Made by a program: the position numbers and the translations under genes
The notes under the pieces: model-generated
The model's database searches: none
Told to the model about the DNA's origin: nothing
The model's input: the letters and a program-made list of their open reading frames with translations, nothing else
DNA from: Chloroflexota bacterium
GTDB taxonomy: Bacteria; Chloroflexota; Anaerolineae; DTLA01
Direction of reading: 5' to 3'
DNA length: 64,000 nucleotides
NCBI GenBank assembly: GCA_014874485.1
Contig: JADBJK010000024.1
Span: 186,001 to 250,000, forward strand
Shown here: in pieces, positions 53,451-63,031 of the stretch
How positions within the stretch are numbered: the first letter of the stretch is position 1
Layout of the letters: each line of letters opens with the position of its first letter

Positions 53451-56400
53451 CTACTGCGGATCACGTTCCCCCACAAACGGCAGCGCCTCGGCGACGCCAC
53501 GGAGAATCACCGCCATCTCCGCTGCGGACGCCAGCGACAACTCACCCTCAAACGGCTGCTTCAGCGCCATGTCCTTCACCGCCAAACGGGGCGAGAGCGA
53601 CACCCTCACGTGCGCGTCCTCGTACACCATCCCACCGGGGCCCACCGTCAGGGCAGACTCGCGCCCACCCTCGCGACGGCGGACAGTCCTCCCCACGATG
53701 CGGAACGCGTTGTCGGCCTCCCGCTGGAAGTCGGCTTCGTTCAGGAACAGCCGTGGCTTGTCCAGGTATGGCTTGCCCTGATGCACGCAGAAGGTGGCGC
53801 AGTTGCCGCACTCGTTGCAGAAGTCGTCCACATGCACGATTTGGCGCGCCTGCGCGATTTCAATCACCTCTTCGCGCACAGATACCAGTTTCCCGTCGCG
53901 GCACGCCAGCACGGGCAGCGTCCAGCGTCCGGGCGCGATGGCGTAGGCGTAGTTCGCGCGGTTCGGGCACACTTCCACGCATTTGTCGCACAAAACCGAG
54001 CATTGCAGGCAGCGGGCAGCCTCCGCGCGGGCGGCGTCCTCGTCCAGCGACTGCTCCACCAGGTCAAACCCCGCCCGCCGGTCCACCGGCAGCATCTCCG
54101 GCTTGTGCTGAGGCTCCTTGCGGGCGCGCGCGCGCTTGACCGCCAGAACCTCCTCGGCGGACAGTTTCGGCAGGCGCGGGGCCAGCGTCCGGAACGGCAC
54201 GCCCAGCTCGGCGCAGATGGCCTCCGCCGCGCGCCGCCCGTCGGCGCACGCCTGGATGATGATCGCCGGGCCGCGCACGGCATCCCCGCCCGCGTACACC
54301 CGCTTCGGGCCAGCGCACCCCGTCTGCGGGTCCACGCCGATGGAACCGTCCCCGCGCAGCGACACCGCGCTGCCACTCAGGAACGTGATGTCCGGCTTCT
54401 GGCCGATGGCAACGATGATGGAGTCAGCCTCCAGCCGGAATTCGCTCCCGGGGACGGGCACAGGCTTCCGGCGACCGTCGGCGTCCGGCTCGCCCAGTTG
54501 ATTGCGCACGCACTCCAGCGCGGCCACGCGGCCATCCTCCAACACGATCCGCACAGGCGACGCCAGTTCCAGCACCGTGTTCCCCTCGTCCAGCAAATCC
54601 CGGATTTCCTCCGGCTCCGCGGGCATCTCTCGGCGGGTGCGGCGGTACACGACCGTAACGGGCCGCCCCGTCAGCCGCTGGGCCGTGCGCGCGGCGTCCA
54701 TGGCCGTGTTCCCGCCGCCGATGACCAGCACGCGCTCGCCCAATTCCGGAGCCTTCCCGCGCGCCACCCGCGCCAGAAAGTCCAGCGCCGAGTACACGCC
54801 CTCGCCGTCCTCGCCCTCTATGCCTAACCGCGCGTCCCGGGGCCATCCGGTCGCCACGTACACGGCGTCGTAGCCGTCCTGCAGCAACTGCTCCGGCGGC
54901 TCCGTGATGGGATGCGAAAGCACAATCTCCGCGCCCAGGGCCTTGACGAACTCAATGTCCTCCTCCACGATCTCCTTCGGCACGCGGAACTCCGGCGCGA
55001 GCGCCAGCATCCCGCCGGGCACGTCCTTCGCCTCAAAGATGGTGGCCTGGACGCCGCTGAGCACCAGGAAGTACGCCGCCGCCAACCCCGACGGCCCACT
55101 GCCGATGATGGCAACCTCATAGCCGGTCGGCTCCGGCACGTTCACGGTGATTTCGCCGTTCTCGTTGGCGAAGCGCTTCAGGGCGCGGATGGCCACCGGC
55201 TCGTCGTAGTTGTTGCGGGTGCAGCGCGTCTGGCACAGGTGCGTGCACACGTAACCCGTTACGCCCGGCAGCGGGTTGCGCGCCAGGATAACCTCCAGCG
55301 CGCGGTCGTAGTCGCCCTGCGCAATCATGCGCGCATATTCGGGCACATCCTGACGCACCGCGCACTGCTCCACGCACGGCGCGGCGATGCAATCAAAGCG
55401 ACCCAGCGGGCTGTCCACCTTGGGCAGGCCGTAGGGATGGTAGTCCTTCTTGTACCGCGGGTGCGTCAGCGCCTCGGCGGCAGCGCGGTCCAGGTTCGCC
55501 ATGCGGTCCTTCGCCAGTTCGGCCAGGCTCCCCGCCGACCGCGCGCGCATCTCGGCCTCCAGGTTCTCCAGGTACTGCAGGAACCGCGAGTACCCGCCCG
55601 GCTTCAGGATGTCCGAGACGGCCGTAACCGGCAGCGCCCCGCACGACAGGATCGTGGCGACGTTCAGCGCGTCCGCGCCGGCGGAGTACGACACGTGCAA
55701 ATCCCCGTTGAACTCGTGCGCCAGTTTGCGGAACAGGCTCATGGTGATGGGATACAGCGCGCGGCCCGACATGTACATCTCGCCGCCCGGCAGGTAGCCC
55801 TTGTGATTGGCCATCGCCAGCGTGTTGCTCAATTTCACGCCGAAGGTCAGCCCGCACTCCTGCGCGGTTTCCTTCAACGCGCGGATGAGTTGCACCGCGC
55901 GCGGATATTGCAGATCGTGCTCAAACACGGCGTCGGGGATGTCAATCTCGGTGAAGCCCAGGTCGTCGTGCAGGATGCGCATCACCGTGTCCTTGCCCAG
56001 AAGCGTGGGGTTCAGTTTCACCATCGTGTGCAGCCCGCGCTCCTCCATCAGGTAGCGGGCGATGCGCTCAATCTCGTCGGGCGGGCACCCGTGCATCGTG
56101 GACAGCGTTACGTTGTCCGTGAGCCGCGTGGGGATGTCCACGTCGGCGTACTCCGGGAACTCGGCCTCCAGCACCGCGCGAATCTCCGCGATCTCCTGCG
56201 ATGCGTCCGTCAGCCGGTCCATGAAGCGGGTCATGGGCGCGCTCTGGATGCCCTCCAGGTTGTAGCCGACGCTCATGTTGAACACCGTGCCGAATGGAAC
56301 GTGGTCAAACCCCAGCGCGCGCCGCAGGACATGGAGCAGCGCCCATGCCTTGATGTACTCTGCCGCCGACTGCTCCAGTTTCAACTCCTGCGACCACTCC

Positions 56401-56726
56401 ACGTTGTACCCCTCGTCGGCCATGTCAATGCACGGGCGGTCTATCTTCAACTCGTCCATGATCTGGACGGTCTTGAGTTCAATGAACCGCCCGCCCGACA
56501 GCCAGGCGCAGACGATGTTCTGGGCCAGTTGCGTGTGGGGGCCGGCGCCCGGGCCGATGGGCGTCGCCAGCGCGTGGCCGAAAATCTCGCTGGCGTAGGG
56601 CGCGGCGGCGCGGGGCCGGTAGAACAGCGCGCGCGGGATGCCGAAGATGGAGTCGTTGTGCTCCAGTTCGCCGAGAACCCAGCGAAGCAGGACGTCAAAC
56701 GGTTGGGGCCGCATGATGTCGGACAT
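53451..56726 (-). CDS. ygfK: YgfK-like multidomain iron-sulfur flavoprotein (putative selenate reductase family)
   Basis: This 1091-residue protein has three parts. A TIM-barrel domain (about 1-440), related to the pyrimidine-binding part of dihydropyrimidine dehydrogenase, contains LSTMHGCPPDEIE and the family's VKLNPTLLG. Then a GltD-like region has an Fe-S helical domain (CIAAPCVEQCAVRQD, CTHLCQTRC) and FAD and NAD(P) sites (IIGSGPSGLAAAYFL; VLVIGGGNTAMDAART). Last, two ferredoxin-type cysteine groups (CLQCSVLCDKCVEVCP; CNECGNCATFC). In other bacteria ygfK sits with purine catabolic genes and molybdenum hydroxylases, but here no such partner is next to it. Start at 56726 behind AGGAGGCG. 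Confidence 0.9.
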   Translation of the reverse strand: MSDIMRPQPFDVLLRWVLGELEHNDSIFGIPRALFYRPRAAAPYASEIFGHALATPIGPGAGPHTQLAQNIVCAWLSGGRFIELKTVQIMDELKIDRPCIDMADEGYNVEWSQELKLEQSAAEYIKAWALLHVLRRALGFDHVPFGTVFNMSVGYNLEGIQSAPMTRFMDRLTDASQEIAEIRAVLEAEFPEYADVDIPTRLTDNVTLSTMHGCPPDEIERIARYLMEERGLHTMVKLNPTLLGKDTVMRILHDDLGFTEIDIPDAVFEHDLQYPRAVQLIRALKETAQECGLTFGVKLSNTLAMANHKGYLPGGEMYMSGRALYPITMSLFRKLAHEFNGDLHVSYSAGADALNVATILSCGALPVTAVSDILKPGGYSRFLQYLENLEAEMRARSAGSLAELAKDRMANLDRAAAEALTHPRYKKDYHPYGLPKVDSPLGRFDCIAAPCVEQCAVRQDVPEYARMIAQGDYDRALEVILARNPLPGVTGYVCTHLCQTRCTRNNYDEPVAIRALKRFANENGEITVNVPEPTGYEVAIIGSGPSGLAAAYFLVLSGVQATIFEAKDVPGGMLALAPEFRVPKEIVEEDIEFVKALGAEIVLSHPITEPPEQLLQDGYDAVYVATGWPRDARLGIEGEDGEGVYSALDFLARVARGKAPELGERVLVIGGGNTAMDAARTAQRLTGRPVTVVYRRTRREMPAEPEEIRDLLDEGNTVLELASPVRIVLEDGRVAALECVRNQLGEPDADGRRKPVPVPGSEFRLEADSIIVAIGQKPDITFLSGSAVSLRGDGSIGVDPQTGCAGPKRVYAGGDAVRGPAIIIQACADGRRAAEAICAELGVPFRTLAPRLPKLSAEEVLAVKRARARKEPQHKPEMLPVDRRAGFDLVEQSLDEDAARAEAARCLQCSVLCDKCVEVCPNRANYAYAIAPGRWTLPVLACRDGKLVSVREEVIEIAQARQIVHVDDFCNECGNCATFCVHQGKPYLDKPRLFLNEADFQREADNAFRIVGRTVRRREGGRESALTVGPGGMVYEDAHVRVSLSPRLAVKDMALKQPFEGELSLASAAEMAVILRGVAEALPFVGERDPQ

Positions 56727-56786
56727 GGTTGTCGCCTCCTGATGGGATTCGGGCCGATGGCCGGCGCGGATGGCGTGCGCAGGGGA

Positions 56787-56815
56787 ATTGTAGCCACACA
56801 CAGGACCGCGGTCAA
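56787..56815 (-). promoter_or_regulatory. Promoter of the ygfK-like operon
   Basis: TTGACC (56815-56810) and TACAAT (56792-56787) on the minus strand are 17 bases apart; the start codon is about 60 bases downstream. Both boxes match the consensus at five of six positions. Confidence 0.75.
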
Positions 56816-56888
56816 GCGGCGTGTTTCGGAAACCCTGGGTCGGCCCCGCGCTTCTGCGCAGAGACAAGTACCCGCAGGGGGCGGGCCG

Positions 56889-56917
56889 TTGACTGCGAAC
56901 ACGAAATGTCTTATACT
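56889..56917 (+). promoter_or_regulatory. Promoter of the type III restriction-modification operon
   Basis: TTGACT (56889-56894) and TATACT (56912-56917) on the plus strand are 17 bases apart, 61 bases before the mod start codon. Confidence 0.72.
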
Positions 56918-56977
56918 TGTAATTGACAACTCATTGCACGGATTGGCAGACTGCAGCAAGTCCACACGGAGGGCTTT

Positions 56978-59860
56978 ATGGCACGCAAGAGAAGCCCAGG
57001 GGGCAATCGCCCTATTGAATCCTACGAACACCGCGACAAAGAACGCCTCAACAACCCGCCGGTCGGGCTGGTTACGCCAGATACCGACCCCGACGCCGGC
57101 CAGCAGAAAAAGACCTACGCCTACGACCCGCACCTGGACCCGCAACTGGTCTGGGCGGGCAAGGCCGAGCACACCTCGTTTGAAGTGCCGACGGTCTCGC
57201 TCCACGTCCACGAGCGCATCGAACCGCGCACCATCATTGAGGCCGTGCGCAAGAAGAGCGGCCAGCCGCAGCCGGTGCAGTTGGGGCTGTTTGAGGAGGA
57301 GCGCCGCGAGCCGCTGCGCCAGGCCATTGAGTTCTATCAGCACCGCCACGGCTGGAGCAACCGCCTGATCGCCGGCGATTCGCTCCTGGTGATGAACTCG
57401 CTCTTGGAAAAAGAGGGCATGGCGGGCAAGGTGCAGATGATCTACATTGACCCGCCCTACGGCATCAAGTACGGCTCCAACTTCCAGCCCTTCGTCAACA
57501 AGCGCGACGTGAAGGACGGCAGGGACGAGGACCTGACCGCCGAGCCTGAGCAGATCCGCGCCTTCCGCGACACCTGGGAACTGGGCATCCACTCTTACCT
57601 CACGTATCTCCGCGACCGGCTGCTGCTGGCGCGGGAACTCCTCACCGAGAGCGGCAGCATCTTCGTGCAGATCAGCGACGAGAACGTCCACCACGTGCGG
57701 GAGTTGATGGATGAGGTGTTTGGGAGTGGCAATTTCCTTGCCCTGATCACATTCACAACCAGCGTGCCCTTGGGCGCGACCTATGTACCTGGCGTCACCA
57801 ACTATCTTCTGTGGTATGGCAAGGATGTGAAGCTGACGAAGTTCCGCAGGCTGTATGTCGATAAAGCAACGGGTGGAGGTACGGCCTATAATTCTGTTGA
57901 GTTGCCCGATGGTTATCGACGTGGAATGACTAATCGAGAGCGAGAGAACCCATCGCTTCTGCCTGATGGTTGCCGTTACTTCTTCAATCTTTCACTACTT
58001 TCTGCGGGTACAACCAAGAGTTGTGTGTACGACTTCGAGTATGTCGGCAGGATATTCTCGCCAGGTGGAGGTAGGTCCTGGAAGACGACAAAAGAGGGGA
58101 TGCAGCGGCTTGGTTTGGCGAACCGTATCTTCGTCACGGGGAATACTCCGCGTTATGTTCTTTATGCCGCCGACTACCCAGTTTCCGAGCTTACAAACAA
58201 CTGGACTGACACCGCTGGCGCGACTGACAAAGTCTATGTCGTTCAAACAATGACGAAAGTCATCCAACGCTGCCTCCTTATGACGACAGACCCCGGTGAC
58301 CTGGTCTTCGACCCGACCTGCGGCAGCGGCACCACGGCTTACGTGGCCGAGCAGTGGGGCCGGCGCTGGATCACCTGCGACACCTCGCGCGTGGCGCTCA
58401 CCCTGGCCCGCCAGCGCCTGATGACCGCCGTCTTTGACTACTACGAACTGGCGCACCCCGAAGAGGGCGTGGGCAGCGGCTTCAAGTACAAGACCGTGCC
58501 GCACGTGACGCTCAAATCCATCGCCAACAACCCGGAGATTGACGGCATCCACGCGCGCATGCACCCGGCCATTGAAAAGGCTTTGGCCGACCTCAACGCC
58601 GCCCTCAAGGGCAAGCCAGTCAAATTCAAGGTCACGACCGGGGCCCGCGAGGGGCATTTCGTGGATTTCGCCGCACCGGACGAGGCTACTTTCACCATGC
58701 CCTCCGGCCAGGTGGTGAAGGTCAACGAACTCGTGGAATGGGAGGTGCCGTTCGAGTTTCCTGCGGACTGGCCGGCAGAGGCGCGCAGACCCTTTGACGA
58801 ATTTCACGCCGCCCGCCGGGCCATGCAGAAGGCCATAGATGAGGCCATCGCCCGCCACGCCGACCAGGAGACGCTCTACGACCAGCCCTTCGTGGACCGC
58901 AAGAAGGTGCGCGTGACCGGGCCGTTCACGGTGGAGGCCGTCCCGGCGCCGGCGGTGAAATCGCCGGATGAAATCCTGGAAGAGAAGCCTCAACCGGCCG
59001 ATACGTCCGTCGCGCGCTCGGGCGAAACCCTGCGCCAGGCCGAATGGCGCGACGAACTCCTGCGCACCGGCATTCGCGGCAAGGCCGGCCAGTACATCCG
59101 GTTTGCAAGGCTCGAGCCGCTCCCCGGCTGCCGCTTCCTGCACGCCGAGGGCGAAACCAAACCCAGCGACGAGGGCGCTGACTCGGTGCGCGAGCGCGGT
59201 CCCGCCTACGAGCCGATGCGCGTCGTCGTCTCCTTCGGCCCCGAACACGCCCCAATGGAGCCGCGCCAGGTCCAGCGCGCTTGGGAGGAAGCCCAGCATC
59301 TCGTCCCGAAGCCCCAGTTGCTGGTCTTCGCTGCCTTTCAGTTTGACCCGGAAGCAGCCAAGGACATTGACGAGATGAAGCCGGAACTGGCAGGGATGCA
59401 GTTCCTGAAGGTGCAGATGAACGCCGACCTCCTGACCGACGATCTGAAGAAGAAGCGCGCCGGCAACGACTCCTTCTGGCTCATCGGCCAGCCGGATGTG
59501 GAAATGCGGCGGGACAAAGACGGCAGGTACGTTGTCGAAGTCCACGGCTTCGACTACTACAACACCAAAACCGGCCAACTGGAATCCGGCGGCAAGGACA
59601 AAATCGCCCTGTGGATGCTGGATACCGACTACGACGGTCGCAGTCTCTACCCGCGGCAGGTGTTCTTCCCGATGGCAGCTGATGATGAAGGCTGGGCAAA
59701 ACTGGCGCGCAACCTCAAAGCCGAGATTGACGAGGAACTGATCGAGGCCTACCGCGGTACGGTCTCGCTGCCGTTCGAGGCTGGGGAACACAAGCGCATC
59801 GCAGTCAAGATCGTGGACGACCGTGGGATCGAGAGTATGAAGGTGTTGGAGATTGAGTGA
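56978..59860 (+). CDS. mod: Type III restriction-modification DNA methyltransferase (Mod)
   Basis: This 960-residue N6-adenine methyltransferase is a beta-class enzyme: motif IV DPPYG at residues 158-162 comes before the SAM-binding motif I FDPTCGSGTTA near residue 444. The target recognition domain lies between them (about 240-430) and stands out with less GC-rich codons than the flanks. After residue 500 a long C-terminal region of ~450 residues follows, with no recognised motif, typical of the larger Mod proteins that pair with a Res of this kind. It methylates the strand that the restriction partner would otherwise cut, and the stop overlaps the res start in TGATG. Confidence 0.93.
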   Translation: MARKRSPGGNRPIESYEHRDKERLNNPPVGLVTPDTDPDAGQQKKTYAYDPHLDPQLVWAGKAEHTSFEVPTVSLHVHERIEPRTIIEAVRKKSGQPQPVQLGLFEEERREPLRQAIEFYQHRHGWSNRLIAGDSLLVMNSLLEKEGMAGKVQMIYIDPPYGIKYGSNFQPFVNKRDVKDGRDEDLTAEPEQIRAFRDTWELGIHSYLTYLRDRLLLARELLTESGSIFVQISDENVHHVRELMDEVFGSGNFLALITFTTSVPLGATYVPGVTNYLLWYGKDVKLTKFRRLYVDKATGGGTAYNSVELPDGYRRGMTNRERENPSLLPDGCRYFFNLSLLSAGTTKSCVYDFEYVGRIFSPGGGRSWKTTKEGMQRLGLANRIFVTGNTPRYVLYAADYPVSELTNNWTDTAGATDKVYVVQTMTKVIQRCLLMTTDPGDLVFDPTCGSGTTAYVAEQWGRRWITCDTSRVALTLARQRLMTAVFDYYELAHPEEGVGSGFKYKTVPHVTLKSIANNPEIDGIHARMHPAIEKALADLNAALKGKPVKFKVTTGAREGHFVDFAAPDEATFTMPSGQVVKVNELVEWEVPFEFPADWPAEARRPFDEFHAARRAMQKAIDEAIARHADQETLYDQPFVDRKKVRVTGPFTVEAVPAPAVKSPDEILEEKPQPADTSVARSGETLRQAEWRDELLRTGIRGKAGQYIRFARLEPLPGCRFLHAEGETKPSDEGADSVRERGPAYEPMRVVVSFGPEHAPMEPRQVQRAWEEAQHLVPKPQLLVFAAFQFDPEAAKDIDEMKPELAGMQFLKVQMNADLLTDDLKKKRAGNDSFWLIGQPDVEMRRDKDGRYVVEVHGFDYYNTKTGQLESGGKDKIALWMLDTDYDGRSLYPRQVFFPMAADDEGWAKLARNLKAEIDEELIEAYRGTVSLPFEAGEHKRIAVKIVDDRGIESMKVLEIE

Positions 59861-62700
59861 TGGGCAAGACCACCATTGACCGTCTCATCATCAACTCACC
59901 CTATGAGGAGCCGCGCTACCACTGGCGCTACGACCCGGCCACGAAACTGTTTGATTTGGTAGAAGGCCGCCGCCCGGCGGGATACGTGATCGCCACGCCG
60001 GGTTCCAAAGCCTTTGACGACCCCGGCCTGTTCATTGAGATTCCGCTGGTCAACGACATTCGGCCGCGCGTCAAACGATGGCGCGAGGCCGGCTACCCGG
60101 GCGTTACCAGCATCACCAAACGCCTGCTAGAGCACTGGAAGGACCCCGAAAACTTTGACCGGCGGCGTTTCTTCTTCTGCCAGTTGGAGGCGGTAGAGAC
60201 CCTTATCTGGCTGACCGAGGCCGCCCCCTCCGAACGCACCGGCATTGAGATTCCCGGCGATGGCGGCGAGTTCGTCCGTCAGTGCTGCAAGATGGCAACG
60301 GGCTCCGGCAAGACGATTGTGATGGCGATGGTCATCGCGTGGCATATCCTCAACAAGATCGCCAACCCGCAGGACGCCCGTTTCTCGAAAAACGTGCTGG
60401 TCATCGCCCCCGGACTGACGGTCAAGAAGCGGCTGGAGGTGCTGTACCCGTGGGCGGAGGGCAACTACTACGAGGCCTTTGACATCGTCCCCTCGGCGCT
60501 GCTGGACAAACTGCGCCAGGGGCGGGTGCTGGTGCGCAACTGGCACGCCCTGGCATGGGAGAGCGAGGAGCAACTTAAGAAGCGCAAGAGCGTGGACAAG
60601 CGCGGTGTGAAGAGCGACGAAGCCTACACGCGCGAGGTGCTGGGCGAGATGGCGAATGCCCGCAACATCCTGGTCATCAACGACGAGGCGCATCACGCCT
60701 GGCGCGTCAACCCCGAAGCGGTGGGCAAATATCTGCGTCAGCGAGACCTGAAAGACAGCGCCGAGGAGGCCACCGTCTGGATCGGCGGCCTGGATCGCCT
60801 GCACCGTTCACGCGGCATTCTGAAGTGCTACGATTTCTCGGCGACGCCGTTTGCCCCCTCCGGCGGGCGCAGCGGCGAAGAAACGCTCTTCGGCTGGATC
60901 GTGAGCGACTTCGGGCTAAACGACGCCATTGAGTCGGGCCTCGTCAAGACGCCGCGCGTCGTCATCCGCGACGACGCTGTGCCGGACGCCCGCACCTACC
61001 GCTCGCGGCTCTACCACATCTACAACGACCCGGACGTGAAAGCCGACCTGAACCGGCGCGCCGAACCGCACGAGCCGCTGCCGGATCTTGTGCTGAACGC
61101 TTACTACTTGCTCGGCTACGACTGGCGTGAGACGCTCAAGGCCTGGCAGGAGGCCGGTCTGCCCACCCCGCCGGTGATGATCACCGTCGCCAACCGCGTC
61201 GAGACGGCGGCGCGCGTCAAACACGCTTTCGACACAAAGCGCATTCACATTGACGAACTATGCGACCCCGAGCGGATCCTGCATATAGACTCGAAGGTAT
61301 TGGGAGAAGCCGAAGCGAAAGAGGAGTTTTTAGTTTCTAGTAGTCAGTTTTCAGTTGCGGATGAATCGTCAGATAACCTCTCGGACGACACCGACGACTC
61401 AAAACTTGAAACTCAAAACTCAAAACTCACCAAAGCTGAGCAAGCCGAACGCCTGCGCCAGATGGTGGACACCGTAGGCAAAGTCGGTCAGCCGGGTGAG
61501 AAAATTCAGAACGTCATTTCGGTCGGGATGCTTTCCGAAGGCTGGGACGCCAAGACGGTGACGCACATCATGGGGCTACGTGCCTTCACCTCGCAGTTAC
61601 TGTGTGAACAGGTCGTTGGGCGCGGCCTGCGGCGCACCTCTTACGAAGTCAACCCGCAAACCGGGCTGTTCGAGCCGGAGTACGTCAATATCTTCGGCGT
61701 GCCGTTTACCTTTTTGCCGCACGAAAGCACCGAAAGCGGCCCGCCTCCGCCGCCGACCCCTAAGACTCTGGTGCAGGTGGACCCGGCCAAAGCCGCGTAC
61801 GAAATTCGGTGGCCCAATGTTGTGCGCATTGAGCACGTCTTCCAGCCTGTCCTCACCGTAGAGTGGTCACGTGTGCCTGCGCTTGAACTACACGCGGCAC
61901 AAACTGCCCAGGTCGCCGAATTGGCCCCCATCCTGGAGGGGAAGCCGGACGTAACCAAAATTGACCGCATTGAATTGGAGCGCCTGGCCGAACAATTCCG
62001 CACCCAACGCATCATCTTTGAGACGGCGCGCGATGTCTTTGACCAGATGCAAGCCACGTGGAAAGGCAGCCGCGAGTTATTGCTGGCGCAATTGGTGCGG
62101 ATCGTGGAGCAGTTCATCCGCTCCGATCGCATTCGCATCAACCCGCCGCTCTTCTATCAGGACGAGTTGCGTCGCCGCCTCATCATCACCCTCAACATGA
62201 GCCGCGTCATTCAGCATGTGCTGGATGCCGTTCGTCACGAAAACACCGAGCGGCTGACACCGGTATTTGACCGCGACCACCCCGTTCGCTCCACCGGCGA
62301 GATGAACGCCTGGTACACCGGCAAGCCCTGCGCCCGGACGGAGAAATCGCACATTAACGTCTGCGTGTACGACAGCACTTGGGAGGCTTCCGACGCCTAC
62401 ATTCTGGATAATAGCGATGCAGTCGCCGCATGGGCGAAGAATGACCACCTGGGCTTTGAAATCCCCTACCTGTATCAAGGCATCGTGCGCAAGTACCGCC
62501 CGGACTTTCTCGTGCGGCTGACAAGCGGTGATTACCTCATTCTGGAAACCAAAGGGCAAGACACCGAGCAGGATAGGGTCAAGCGGCAGTACTTGGCCGA
62601 GTGGGTTCAGGCCGTCAACGAGCACGGCGGGTTCGGCCGATGGCGATGGGCCGTGGTGACAAGCCCCGGCGAGATCCGGGATGTGTTGATGCAAGCGTGA
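59860..62700 (+). CDS. res: Type III restriction endonuclease subunit (Res)
   Basis: This 946-residue helicase-nuclease has Walker A MATGSGKT (about residue 146), DEAH-box NDEAHHAW, motif III CYDFSATP and motif VI QVVGRGLRRT, then a C-terminal PD-(D/E)xK-like nuclease with PDFLVRLTSG and LILETKGQD. It cuts DNA away from the recognition site after ATP-driven translocation. The chosen ATG overlaps the mod stop (TGATG). An in-frame insert of about 35 codons (61324-61428), rich in Ser/Asp, lies in the helicase region between FDTKRIHIDELCD and the KVGQPGEKIQNVISVGMLSEGWD segment; its DNA is an AT-rich repeat. The frame stays open, so the enzyme may be active. Confidence 0.9.
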   Translation: MGKTTIDRLIINSPYEEPRYHWRYDPATKLFDLVEGRRPAGYVIATPGSKAFDDPGLFIEIPLVNDIRPRVKRWREAGYPGVTSITKRLLEHWKDPENFDRRRFFFCQLEAVETLIWLTEAAPSERTGIEIPGDGGEFVRQCCKMATGSGKTIVMAMVIAWHILNKIANPQDARFSKNVLVIAPGLTVKKRLEVLYPWAEGNYYEAFDIVPSALLDKLRQGRVLVRNWHALAWESEEQLKKRKSVDKRGVKSDEAYTREVLGEMANARNILVINDEAHHAWRVNPEAVGKYLRQRDLKDSAEEATVWIGGLDRLHRSRGILKCYDFSATPFAPSGGRSGEETLFGWIVSDFGLNDAIESGLVKTPRVVIRDDAVPDARTYRSRLYHIYNDPDVKADLNRRAEPHEPLPDLVLNAYYLLGYDWRETLKAWQEAGLPTPPVMITVANRVETAARVKHAFDTKRIHIDELCDPERILHIDSKVLGEAEAKEEFLVSSSQFSVADESSDNLSDDTDDSKLETQNSKLTKAEQAERLRQMVDTVGKVGQPGEKIQNVISVGMLSEGWDAKTVTHIMGLRAFTSQLLCEQVVGRGLRRTSYEVNPQTGLFEPEYVNIFGVPFTFLPHESTESGPPPPPTPKTLVQVDPAKAAYEIRWPNVVRIEHVFQPVLTVEWSRVPALELHAAQTAQVAELAPILEGKPDVTKIDRIELERLAEQFRTQRIIFETARDVFDQMQATWKGSRELLLAQLVRIVEQFIRSDRIRINPPLFYQDELRRRLIITLNMSRVIQHVLDAVRHENTERLTPVFDRDHPVRSTGEMNAWYTGKPCARTEKSHINVCVYDSTWEASDAYILDNSDAVAAWAKNDHLGFEIPYLYQGIVRKYRPDFLVRLTSGDYLILETKGQDTEQDRVKRQYLAEWVQAVNEHGGFGRWRWAVVTSPGEIRDVLMQA
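61324..61428. repeat. AT-rich inverted repeat element inserted in-frame in res
   Basis: The left part has GAGTTTTTAGTTTCTAGTAG and the right part AACTTGAAACTCAAAACTC, an imperfect inverted copy of the same GAGTTTTxAGTTT unit. Base composition differs sharply from the flanks. The 105 bases between these outer ends equal 35 codons, so the reading frame is kept. Confidence 0.65.
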
Positions 62701-62736
62701 AGTCGCCCTACATCTGACCAGCATCGGAGCAATCGC

Positions 62737-63015
62737 ATGTCTTTCCTATTCGCCTTCTTCGCGCTGGGGCCGGGCGTGTGCGGATTCTCGCTCGCCTATC
62801 TCCTGCGCCACCCAGACGAATGGCCCGCGCCGACCCTGATGCTGGCCGTCGGCCTGGCGCTGACGGTAGCCACCCAGACGTGGGGCGCGGCGAAACTCCG
62901 CCGACTCCTGCCCCCGTACCGTGCGCTCCACATCACAGCCACGCGCTGGGGTGGGATCGCCCTGGGAGTCGTCCTCGCCCTGCTCGCCTACTTCGTGCTC
63001 CTCGCCCAGGCGTAG
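62737..63015 (+). CDS. Small membrane protein
   Basis: This 92-residue protein has three hydrophobic stretches (about residues 3-22, 32-50 and 71-90) separated by charged turns (RHPDEW, AKLRRLLPPYRAL), so it should span the membrane three times. It starts 36 bases after res with GGAG upstream and ends 16 bases before the EEP-family gene. I do not recognise a family. Position suggests it is read with its neighbours, but no link to restriction is visible. Confidence 0.68.
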   Translation: MSFLFAFFALGPGVCGFSLAYLLRHPDEWPAPTLMLAVGLALTVATQTWGAAKLRRLLPPYRALHITATRWGGIALGVVLALLAYFVLLAQA

Positions 63016-63031
63016 GAACTGGAGGCAGACC

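Noticed and set aside
54912-57368. 818-codon plus-strand frame across ygfK and the start of mod
   Set aside because: It is a mirror of the ygfK reading frame with a shadow-like composition, crosses two divergent promoters and has no domain.
57995-59791. 598-codon minus-strand frame inside mod
   Set aside because: Antisense to a well-supported methyltransferase; no recognisable motif and no promoter.
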